This document shows positions 1-6,110 of a stretch of DNA of 7,642 nucleotides, one piece after another (the first letter of the stretch is position 1; every line of letters starts with the position of its first letter). Source of the DNA: Coriobacteriia bacterium. GTDB lineage: Bacteria > Actinomycetota > Coriobacteriia > Anaerosomatales > SLCP01. Where the stretch lies: contig SLCP01000166.1 in the NCBI GenBank assembly GCA_007125735.1, positions 1-7,642 of the forward strand, given 5' to 3'. The notes under the pieces are model-generated. The model saw nothing but the letters and a program-made list of their open reading frames with translations. It was not told where the DNA came from and searched no databases. A program made the position numbers and the translations under genes.

Positions 1-158
1 ACGAGGTCGCGGTGCATCGCGCCCGCGATGTCGCGTGCGGCGACGTAGATGTCGCCCTCCTCGGCCTCGACGAAGCCGTATCCTCGGCGGTTGACCGTGA
101 TGCGACCCACCACGAGCCCGCCCTTGCGCGCCTTATGCACCCGCTTCGACCGCGCCAC
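1..158 (-). CDS. rnr: Ribonuclease R, N-terminal fragment (runs off the left edge)
   Basis: The minus-strand frame from a GTG at 158 encodes 52 complete codons before the window ends. It starts with a basic leader (MARSKRVHKARKGG) and continues into an OB-fold/cold-shock-like segment with the pattern GRITVNRRGYGFV, then GDIYV, then AMHRDLV. This is the signature of the N-terminal OB domain of RNase R/RNase II 3'-5' exoribonucleases (GxGFV, DIFV, AMHGD in the family). RNase R degrades structured RNA and works with tmRNA/SmpB quality control. The start is supported by a strong Shine-Dalgarno GGAAGGAG at 171-164, five bases before the GTG, and by an in-frame TAG upstream at about 200. No helix-turn-helix domain precedes the OB domain, so the N-terminus is shorter than in E. 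coli RNase R. The catalytic RNB domain lies outside the window, so another OB-fold RNA-binding protein is not excluded. Confidence 0.75.
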   Translation of the reverse strand, partial: MARSKRVHKARKGGLVVGRITVNRRGYGFVEAEEGDIYVAARDIAGAMHRDL

Positions 159-213
159 ACCGGCTCCTTCCACCACGCCGAGCCTACCGCACCTCGGCTA
201 CAGCGCACAGGGC

Positions 214-242
214 TTTACCGGGGAACATAATCCGTGTATGCT
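214..242 (+). promoter_or_regulatory. Candidate promoter of the 141-aa acidic protein gene
   Basis: TTTACC at 214-219 (four of six matches to TTGACA) is followed after exactly 17 bases by TATGCT at 237-242 (four of six matches to TATAAT, fitting the TAnnnT form common in actinobacteria). Initiation near 249 would give a leader of about 25 bases ahead of the ATG at 274 and would exclude the upstream ATG at 238 as start. The match is by eye. A CATAAT at 226-231 is an alternative -10 but has no good -35. Confidence 0.35.
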
Positions 243-273
243 CCTGCCTCACCTTCAACACTGGAGTGACTGC

Positions 274-699
274 ATGCAGCGAAACCGACGGCTCGCCCCG
301 TGCTTCATCGGCAGCGGGACCGTATCCAATCCCCGCGATATGATCCGCGTGCTCGAGACCCTCGAGTCCCTGCACTTCATCTACACGGTCGATGACGACA
401 CCGTGGCCGCCGGCGAGGCGACGCTCGTCAAGATCATGGCCGATACGGACTCGGCGACGATGGCCGTCAACGGCTGCCTCTTCGTGAACGTCGCGAGCTT
501 CCGCTACCTCGACTTCGAGACCACCGACGACGACATCTGCGTCGTGAACCTCCGCGGTGACGGGACGGCGCTCAGCCTCCTGGCCGTGCGCGACACCGAG
601 TCATCGGGCATCAGCGCCGGACAGATGCGCCTCATCGAGGAGTCGGAGTTCGAGTTCTCGACCTTCGTGGTCGCCGAGGAAGAAGAGGACGAAGAGTAG
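274..699 (+). CDS. Hypothetical acidic protein, 141 aa
   Basis: I do not recognise this protein. The chosen ATG at 274 has a GGAG Shine-Dalgarno at 263-266 at normal spacing; the frame stays open upstream to 49, but that part overlaps the opposite-strand rnr start and reads as low-complexity shadow. The protein begins with a short basic stretch (MQRNRR). It then shows a predicted helix (RDMIRVLETLESL, 21-33) and several beta-like hydrophobic segments (FIYTV, ATMAV, CLFVNV, DICVVNL, LSLLAV). It ends in a very acidic tail (EEEEDEE, 135-141). There is no signal peptide, membrane segment or Cys-pair metal motif; cysteines are at 10, 68 and 89. It is probably a cytoplasmic alpha/beta protein. It is the only plus-strand gene in the window, divergent from rnr and convergent with ctpA. 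Codon-like third-position GC bias and a clean start support it being real, but no function can be assigned. Confidence 0.7.
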   Translation: MQRNRRLAPCFIGSGTVSNPRDMIRVLETLESLHFIYTVDDDTVAAGEATLVKIMADTDSATMAVNGCLFVNVASFRYLDFETTDDDICVVNLRGDGTALSLLAVRDTESSGISAGQMRLIEESEFEFSTFVVAEEEEDEE

Positions 700-748
700 C
701 GCTCGCTGCAGCGCCGTCCGCTACCCCACCGCGCGGCTGCTACCGCGC
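699..748. terminator. Two GC-rich hairpins between convergent gene ends (possible bidirectional terminator)
   Basis: The 40-base convergent gap between the plus-strand 141-aa gene and ctpA contains GCGCT/AGCGC (699-703 with 710-714, six-base loop). A second, perfect six-base stem follows, GCGCGG/CCGCGC (731-736 with 743-748, six-base loop), which spans the ctpA stop codon. Neither is followed by a T-run on either strand, so these are not canonical intrinsic terminators. In high-GC bacteria such hairpins could still slow polymerase. Assigned on position and pairing only. Confidence 0.3.
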
Positions 749-1930
749 CGCCTTACGGGCCTCTTCGATCGCGCGCTCGAGCTGGATATCGGGCTCGTCA
801 TCGTGGTGCTGCGCCATCGGGTCCATGTCCACGACGATATCGGGCTCGAGGCCCACGCCCTCGATGACGCGACCCTGCGGGGTCACGTAGTGCGCGATGG
901 TGAACTTGATGCCTCCGCCCGACCGCAGCTCCTCGACCGTCTGCACGCTCCCCTTGCCAAAGGTCTTGGCACCCACGATCGTGGCACGGCCGTAGTCCTG
1001 GAGCGCGCCGGCAAGCACCTCGCTCGCCGAGGCGGAGTTCTCGTTGACCAGTAGCACGACGGGGGCGTCGGTCGCGACACCGCCACGCGCGCGATGCTCG
1101 ATCGGAGCACGCTCGCGCTCCTCGACCCGCACGACGACCCCGTCGGCGATGAAGAGAGATGCCACCTCGACCGACGAACTCAGCAGTCCGCCCGGGTTGT
1201 TGCGCACGTCGATCACGAACGATGTGGCGCCCTCGGCGGTGAGCTTCTCGATCTCATCGGCCAGGCTCGCCGAGGACCGCAGGTTGAAGGTCAGCAGCTT
1301 GATGTATCCGACGTCGTCGATGAGCTCGCTCTCGACGTTGGGTATCTCGATGTTCGCGCGCTCGACGGTGAAGGTGAGCAGCTCGTCGTCGCCCTCGCGG
1401 CGCATCTCGAGCTCGACCGTGGTGCCTTCCGGTCCGCGGACCCGCTTGACGATCTCATCGACGGTCCACCGCTCGCGGGTGACGCCGTCGACGCCCACGA
1501 ACTCGTCGTCAGGCTGGATGCCCGCCTCCTCGGCCGGGGTGCCCTCGATCACCGAGACCACGAACACGACCTCTTCGCGCTGCGAGATGTTGATTCCCAC
1601 GCCTCCAAAGTCGCCGTCGGTGTGGTCGGTGAAGAACTCGAAGTGCTCCGCGTCGAAGTACATCGCGTGCGGGTCGTCGAGCGAGTCAAGCAATCCCTGG
1701 ATGGCACCAGCGGTCATCGACTCCTCCGATGAGGGCATGAGCGCCTGCCGGTTCAGGATGCGCAGCACCTCTTGGACCTGCTCGCTCACGGCCGTACTCG
1801 GCGCGGGAACGCTCCTGAACCACCCAGTGACGTCGGAGACGTGGCCGACGACGAACCCGCCCATGAACGTCGCCGCCGCGAGAAGCACCGCGACGACGGA
1901 CAAGCCGATGATGGTCGTTGTTCGCTTCAT
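740..1930 (-). CDS. ctpA: Carboxyl-terminal processing protease, S41 family (CtpA/CtpB-like)
   Basis: A 396-residue membrane-anchored serine protease that would act outside the membrane, trimming substrate proteins from exposed C-termini. An N-terminal hydrophobic segment (about 7-30) is an uncleaved anchor or signal. A helical region (45-85) follows, then a PDZ domain (about 106-192, with GIQPDDEFVGVDG for C-terminus binding) and the S41 catalytic core (about 195-365). The Ser-Lys dyad is visible: Ser301 in NENSASASE and Lys326 in TFGKGSVQ, 25 residues apart as in CtpB (S309/K334), with Gln330 at Lys+4. The FVIDVRNNPGG motif (238-248) is typical. The ATG at 1930 follows ftsX by 33 bases with a weak AGGCGG ribosome site, so it is probably co-transcribed with ftsEX. 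In Gram-positive bacteria Ctp proteases next to ftsEX are often linked to cell-wall hydrolase or sporulation processing. The native substrate here is unknown. Confidence 0.93.
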   Translation of the reverse strand: MKRTTTIIGLSVVAVLLAAATFMGGFVVGHVSDVTGWFRSVPAPSTAVSEQVQEVLRILNRQALMPSSEESMTAGAIQGLLDSLDDPHAMYFDAEHFEFFTDHTDGDFGGVGINISQREEVVFVVSVIEGTPAEEAGIQPDDEFVGVDGVTRERWTVDEIVKRVRGPEGTTVELEMRREGDDELLTFTVERANIEIPNVESELIDDVGYIKLLTFNLRSSASLADEIEKLTAEGATSFVIDVRNNPGGLLSSSVEVASLFIADGVVVRVEERERAPIEHRARGGVATDAPVVLLVNENSASASEVLAGALQDYGRATIVGAKTFGKGSVQTVEELRSGGGIKFTIAHYVTPQGRVIEGVGLEPDIVVDMDPMAQHHDDEPDIQLERAIEEARKAAR

Positions 1931-1963
1931 TCGTGACCGCCTGGTAAGTGAAGTGTGTTGGGG

Positions 1964-2878
1964 CTAGACCTTCAGGTACCGTCGCAGAGCGAACCCTGAG
2001 CCAAGAAGACCGATGAGGATCCCCGCTCCGAGGAGCACCGCGGAGAGCTGTAGCATCGCGGCCGTGCTCACATCGACGGGAAGGAACGGCAACGCTTCTT
2101 GCAGCCTCGGCAACACCGCTGCCTGGATCGCGACGATCGTCAGGATGGCGATGCCTGCCCCGAGCAAGCTCTGCAACACACCTTCGAGCAAGAACGGTGC
2201 CCTGATGAAGGAGTTCGAGGCTCCTACGAGCCGCATGATGCCGATCTCCTTGCGGCGCGCGTAGATGGCGAGGCGAATCGTGTTGTTGATGAAGATGAGG
2301 CTCACCGAGGCGAGCATCGCGACGAACACGACGCCCACGAGTCGGACGATCCTCGTGAAAGCGAAGAGCCGGTCGACGATCTGCTGGCCGTACTTGAGCG
2401 ACTGCTCGGGATCGTCGGGCCGGTCACAGACTTGCACGAAGAGCTCCTGGGCCTTGATCCGCTCGACCATCTCTTGCACGGTCCGCGGGTCGTTGAGCGT
2501 CACGTCGAGAGAGGCGGGAAGCGGGTTCTCACGCATCGAGTCGATGATCTCGGGGCTGCCCGCCATCTCCTCTTTGAAGCGCTCGAGCGCTTGTTCCTTC
2601 GAGACGTAGTTGACCGCCTCGACAAGTTCGTCGCGCAAGAGCCAACCCTGCAACGCCTCGACGTCCGCGGTCGCCGCGCCGTCTTTGAGGAAGATCTGGA
2701 TGGAGACTTTGTCCTCGACGGACTTGACCACCTCGGACACGAGGTACCCGGTCACCATCGACAAACCCACAAGCAGAAGCGAGAGGTAGATGGTGATGAC
2801 CGCACCGAGGCTCATGACCCAGTTGCGGCGGAAGCTCGTCACGGACTCCTTGATGAAGTACCCGACGTTAATCGCCAT
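1964..2878 (-). CDS. ftsX: Cell division protein FtsX (ABC-type membrane subunit)
   Basis: This 304-residue protein is the membrane partner of FtsE. The complex uses ATP-driven conformational change to switch on extracellular peptidoglycan hydrolases rather than to transport a solute. It has the family topology: a short cytoplasmic N-terminus with FRRNWVMS (16-23), TM1 (about 22-46), a large extracellular loop (about 50-172) that binds the hydrolase or its adaptor, TM2 (175-199), a cytoplasmic loop with the conserved RRKEIGIMRLVGAS coupling segment (208-221), TM3 (230-255) and TM4 (274-298). The loop includes the conserved patterns VSKEQALERFKEE (92-104) and NPLPASLDV (118-126). The ATG at 2878 lies inside the end of ftsE (11-base overlap, translational coupling) and has a GAGGAG site nine bases upstream. 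The length is normal for Gram-positive FtsX. Confidence 0.95.
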   Translation of the reverse strand: MAINVGYFIKESVTSFRRNWVMSLGAVITIYLSLLLVGLSMVTGYLVSEVVKSVEDKVSIQIFLKDGAATADVEALQGWLLRDELVEAVNYVSKEQALERFKEEMAGSPEIIDSMRENPLPASLDVTLNDPRTVQEMVERIKAQELFVQVCDRPDDPEQSLKYGQQIVDRLFAFTRIVRLVGVVFVAMLASVSLIFINNTIRLAIYARRKEIGIMRLVGASNSFIRAPFLLEGVLQSLLGAGIAILTIVAIQAAVLPRLQEALPFLPVDVSTAAMLQLSAVLLGAGILIGLLGSGFALRRYLKV

Positions 2879-3554
2879 AGCCGTAGACTCCTCGATGCTG
2901 GTCGCGGACGACGTAGCCGTTCTCGAGTGCGATCACGCGCTTACGCATGGAGTCGACCATCTCGCGGTCGTGCGTCGCGACGAGCACCGTCGTGCCGGTC
3001 TTGTTGATACGGTTGAACAGGCTCATGATGCCGAGCGAGGTCGCCGGGTCGAGGTTCCCGGTGGGCTCATCGGCAAGGAGGATCGGTGGCCGGTTCACGA
3101 ACGCGCGCGCGATGGAGACCCGCTGCTGCTCGCCACCGGAGAGCTCGTCGGGGTAGGACTCCATCTTGTCCTCGAGGCCCACGAGGCGGAGCACCTCGGG
3201 CACCTGGGTCCGAATCACATGCTTGGACCTGCCGATGACCTCGAGCGCGAACGCGACGTTCTCGTAGGACGTCTTGTTGGGGAGCAGCTTGAAGTCCTGG
3301 AAGACGCACCCGATGTTGCGGCGCAGGTACGGTACCTTCCAGTTCTTGAGCTTCACGATGTCTTGGCCCGCCACGACTATCTGTCCGCGCGAAGGCAGCA
3401 GCTCACGCTGGAGCAGACGAATGAACGTCGACTTGCCGGAACCTGAGTGTCCGACCAGGAAGACGAACTCACCCTGTTCGATGTCGACATCGACATCGTG
3501 AAGCGCAGGCTTGTCGGTACCGTAGGTCTTCCCGACCTTGCGCATGGTTATCAT
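2868..3554 (-). CDS. ftsE: Cell division ATP-binding protein FtsE
   Basis: A 228-residue cytoplasmic ABC ATPase that drives FtsX and so gates peptidoglycan hydrolysis during growth and division. All nucleotide-binding motifs are intact: Walker A GHSGSGKST (35-43), Q-loop Gln86 in CVFQDFKLL, signature LSGGEQQ (138-144), Walker B ILLADEP (158-164, catalytic Glu163) and switch His195 in VATHD. The beginning MITMRKVGKTYG is typical of FtsE, and an AGGAG site seven bases upstream fixes the start at 3554. The frame is open upstream to 3605, but that 17-residue extension has no homologous character. The C-terminus (GYGD) overlaps ftsX. It appears to be the first gene of an ftsE-ftsX-ctpA operon. In many Gram-positive genomes prfB precedes ftsE; here a cytochrome gene does. 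Confidence 0.96.
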   Translation of the reverse strand: MITMRKVGKTYGTDKPALHDVDVDIEQGEFVFLVGHSGSGKSTFIRLLQRELLPSRGQIVVAGQDIVKLKNWKVPYLRRNIGCVFQDFKLLPNKTSYENVAFALEVIGRSKHVIRTQVPEVLRLVGLEDKMESYPDELSGGEQQRVSIARAFVNRPPILLADEPTGNLDPATSLGIMSLFNRINKTGTTVLVATHDREMVDSMRKRVIALENGYVVRDQHRGVYGYGD

Positions 3555-3605
3555 GTACGACTCCTGACTCTGCCGAGGGATGGCTTTCGCACGTCCCAAC
3601 GGCAC

Positions 3606-3614
3606 ATGTTAGCA
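3606..3614 (-). promoter_or_regulatory. Possible extended -10 element upstream of ftsE
   Basis: On the minus strand TGC-TAACAT (3614 down to 3606) matches the extended -10 form TGnTAnnAT. Initiation near 3599 would give a leader of about 45 bases. There is no recognisable -35, since the correctly spaced region is GC-only. It abuts the hairpin at 3616-3638, so a terminator-promoter junction is possible. Judged by eye only. Confidence 0.25.
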
Positions 3615-3638
3615 AAAGCGCGCCCGCGCAGGCCGCTT
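3614..3638 (-). terminator. Possible intrinsic terminator of the multiheme cytochrome gene
   Basis: Read on the minus strand, AAGCG-GCC (3638-3631), a six-base loop TGCGCG, then GGC, a bulged G and CGCTT (down to 3616) form an eight-pair stem with one bulge. It is followed by a short T-run (CTTTTGC). It begins 64 bases after the cytochrome stop codon at 3702 and lies before ftsE, where a terminator would be expected. The T-run is short, so this is only a moderate candidate. Confidence 0.4.
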
Positions 3639-3701
3639 GCACGAGAATTACACGATTGCGTCACAGGCGGAACAGGGAGTGGGGTGCCGAGAGTTGGGCG
3701 G

Positions 3702-6002
3702 TTAGAAGCGCCTGTTCCCGGTCGACCCGTGCATGTGGCATGCGGTGTTGGTGCACCCGCTCGGGAAGAAGTAGTAGCTCCTGGCCTGGGATTGGGCCCC
3801 ACCCGTAGTCCTCAGGTGATCCGGCGGCGAGGCGAGGGGGTCGCTCGGATCGCCAGGGTCGTAGACATACAGGTGGCAGCTACTGCAGAAGAACCGGGTG
3901 TCAAACGCGCCGTCGACTGGCGTGGTCGGCCCACTGAGGTTTTGCACGAGCAGCATGCGGTTCTTGGGAAACGTACCGTCGAGCGCTGGTACGTCGCCGC
4001 GCAGGTTGTAGTTGTTGATCGTGCCGTGCGGCTCGTGACACGTCATACAGGAGAGTGTCTGTCCGTTCTCGTAGCCCATCACGTCTTCGTCGAGGACGGC
4101 CCCCCCTGCGCTCCCTAGTCCGTGGACTCTACCGTCCAAAGCCCAGTCTGTCTCGATGTTCTTGGCGAGGATGCCTGCATCGTCCGGAGGATCGACCCAG
4201 GGCAGCGTATCCTCGGCCTGAGGCAAACCGGCCGTCCCGTGGCAGCTGAAGCAGAATCTGTTGTAGCGCGGCAAGAGATGTGAGTCGGGTCCGTCGGCGA
4301 CAGCGAGCGGAGCATCGCGGTCCTCGTCCCACTGCTCACCGGGCATGATGCCGGGGCTCCACGGATCGACGAGCGGCTTCTCGGATGTGACCGCGTGCGT
4401 GTTGTGGCAGTGCTGACACGCCATATACGTGTCGTTCGCTTCCTGTGCGCTCCTGAGGACATCGTGGCTCGTGTCGGGATCGTCTCTGAGCGTGATGCGC
4501 GCGTAGATGCTGTCCTGCCCGTTGGCGTGACACTGGAAGCATGCGTTGTACTCCGAGTAGTTCCACAGCCACTCGTTAGGTGACGCATGTGGCTGGTGGC
4601 ACGTCGAGCACCTGACTTCGGTTCCGGATTCCGGATCCGCGATGTCGGTGTTGTGCACCGAATCCTCGAAGGCTTGCTCGAAGTCGAAGAGGTAGTCGTC
4701 TTTGCCGAAGTTGTGCGGATCCACCGGCCCGTGGCACCCGGACCCGTAGCAGACGGCGTTGCCCGACGTGGCCCCGTCGACCGAAAGCATCTTGGGTGAG
4801 GGCTGCGCACCACCGTGAGCGGTGTGGCAGTCGACGCACACGAACCCATACTCACCACCCTCGACGAGGGGCGTGTCCGTGGGGTGCTCGCCGCGCTCCG
4901 CTTCATTGGGGTATATCGTCACCCTGTGCGCCGAGAAGTGCTCTCGCGGCTGGCCCTCTTCATCGAGTTCGTAGAGGTACTCGCCGCGCACGTCGAACTG
5001 CGAGCCGGTTCCGTCGTGACACGTGAGGCAAAGAGCCACGTCCGTGCCGTGCTCGGACTTGAGCAGCTTGGCGACCGGCGCGTCGTGCGCCGCATGGCAT
5101 ACGCTGCAGGTCTCTGCATCACGAGCATCCTGGTTGCCCGTGTGCGGGGACTCCGGACCTGTCGACGCGACGGTACGGTAGTGCTTCTCGATCGAGAGGC
5201 GCCCTTCGTTGCCCTCGTCATCGACCGCGGCCACCGTATACCAGTAATGCTGGTAGACACCGACGGGCTGGTCAACGAACTCGGTGAGCGGCGCGTCGAC
5301 AGAGCCGATAAGGACCCCGCCATTCCCGCTACTGTCTTCACGGTAGATGTTGTAGTGGCTGATGTTAGTCGATAGCGGCGCGGTCCACGAGAGCGTGATG
5401 GTGTCGTCCGCGCCAGTGATCTGAACGTCCGTTGGCTCGAGCGGTGGCTGGGTCGTAGCACCGATGTACCACTGGTAGGAGTCCTCGTTGGCGTCGTTCG
5501 CTGGCCGATAGTAGTACCACTGGCCCCTGTCACCGCCATACATGTGCGGCGAGTTGACCGGGCTGGCGAGGCTCTCTGCCTTGGCAGGACTAGCGCTCTG
5601 CGCGGTGATCACGTACCAGTAGCGGGTCGAGCTCTTCTTGGGGGAATCGTCGCAGAACGAGTTCTTCGTGTAGCCCTCCTGCGTGCCCGCAAGCGTCCAG
5701 TGCGTGCCCGGCTCAACTGCTGGGTCGAACGCGGGCAGTACATCACCCTCCGCCCGGTAGATGCGGTAGAGCATGTTCTGATCGGTGCCGTTCTCCCTGA
5801 GAGGCGGCTCCCAGTTCACCGCGATGCGGTGTCCTCGGATCGACTGGGCGTACACGAAACCAGGCGCCTCTGTCTGCGCGAACGCGAGTGCGGGGGTCGC
5901 CAGAAGCGCAAGCACGAACGCCAGCACGAGCGCACTCGGAACGAGCAAACTCCTGACGGCTGCAACACCCCCCGGCATCAGCCGCGGTTCGTTATCGCGC
6001 AT
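3702..6002 (-). CDS. Exported multiheme c-type cytochrome with two fibronectin III-like domains (11 heme motifs)
   Basis: This 766-residue protein starts at the ATG at 6002, with a GAGAGG site eight bases upstream. A signal peptide (hydrophobic core about 18-38, likely cleavage after ALAFA at about 42) sends it out of the cell. Two fibronectin type III-like domains follow (about 45-150 and 186-280; YRIYRAEG and YNIYRED are typical strands), separated by an aromatic-rich linker (155-184). From 299 on there are nine CxxCH hemes at C299, C325, C389, C465, C488, C529, C584, C652 and C706, plus two CX4CH hemes at C418 and C750. Five motifs continue as CHxxH (H306, H396, H472, H536, H659), as in doubled-CxxCH cytochromes. 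No C-terminal membrane anchor or LPxTG sorting signal is seen. The likely role is extracytoplasmic electron transfer, with the FN3 part binding the cell wall, a polysaccharide or a partner. It may also be a multiheme reductase; no catalytic site can be named. It is apparently monocistronic. Confidence 0.93.
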   Translation of the reverse strand: MRDNEPRLMPGGVAAVRSLLVPSALVLAFVLALLATPALAFAQTEAPGFVYAQSIRGHRIAVNWEPPLRENGTDQNMLYRIYRAEGDVLPAFDPAVEPGTHWTLAGTQEGYTKNSFCDDSPKKSSTRYWYVITAQSASPAKAESLASPVNSPHMYGGDRGQWYYYRPANDANEDSYQWYIGATTQPPLEPTDVQITGADDTITLSWTAPLSTNISHYNIYREDSSGNGGVLIGSVDAPLTEFVDQPVGVYQHYWYTVAAVDDEGNEGRLSIEKHYRTVASTGPESPHTGNQDARDAETCSVCHAAHDAPVAKLLKSEHGTDVALCLTCHDGTGSQFDVRGEYLYELDEEGQPREHFSAHRVTIYPNEAERGEHPTDTPLVEGGEYGFVCVDCHTAHGGAQPSPKMLSVDGATSGNAVCYGSGCHGPVDPHNFGKDDYLFDFEQAFEDSVHNTDIADPESGTEVRCSTCHQPHASPNEWLWNYSEYNACFQCHANGQDSIYARITLRDDPDTSHDVLRSAQEANDTYMACQHCHNTHAVTSEKPLVDPWSPGIMPGEQWDEDRDAPLAVADGPDSHLLPRYNRFCFSCHGTAGLPQAEDTLPWVDPPDDAGILAKNIETDWALDGRVHGLGSAGGAVLDEDVMGYENGQTLSCMTCHEPHGTINNYNLRGDVPALDGTFPKNRMLLVQNLSGPTTPVDGAFDTRFFCSSCHLYVYDPGDPSDPLASPPDHLRTTGGAQSQARSYYFFPSGCTNTACHMHGSTGNRRF

Positions 6003-6047
6003 GCGAAGACCCTCTCCGCCTCATGCCCCTTGAACTGCGTTCTTAAT

Positions 6048-6056
6048 ATGATACCA
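6048..6056 (-). promoter_or_regulatory. Candidate extended -10 promoter for the multiheme cytochrome
   Basis: On the minus strand TGG-TATCAT (6056 to 6048) fits an extended -10 (five of six matches to TATAAT). The predicted start is near 6041, leaving about 38 bases of leader before the ATG at 6002. No convincing -35 is seen at 16-18 bases. The whole gap 6003-6110 is distinctly more AT-rich than the flanking genes, which suits a promoter region. Confidence 0.4.
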
Positions 6057-6110
6057 CGCTCCGCACGAATCATTCCGAATACCTGCACCAACGCAACAGA
6101 TTCACCACAA

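Noticed and set aside
181..186. TAGGCT as a possible -10 for rnr on the minus strand
   Set aside because: It fits TAnnnT and lies about 22 bases before the GTG, but there is no acceptable -35.
49..273. N-terminal extension of the 141-aa protein to an earlier start
   Set aside because: It overlaps the opposite-strand rnr start, has no ribosome site at its start, and the ATG at 274 has a good one.
1044..1967. 307-codon plus-strand open frame opposite ctpA
   Set aside because: Ser/Thr-rich shadow of a gene with an intact S41 catalytic dyad; no domain character of its own.
2099..3446. Plus-strand open frames opposite ftsX and ftsE
   Set aside because: His/Asp/Glu/Arg-rich shadow translations antisense to clear FtsX and FtsE coding.
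4115..4906. 263-codon minus-strand frame inside the cytochrome gene
   Set aside because: Out-of-frame shadow, Thr/Arg/Ser-rich; the heme motifs are all in the 3702-6002 frame.
6067..6075. Short palindrome GAAT-C-ATTC in the gap upstream of the cytochrome gene
   Set aside because: Only four bases per arm; it lies just upstream of the candidate -10 and could be an operator half, but it is too short to support.
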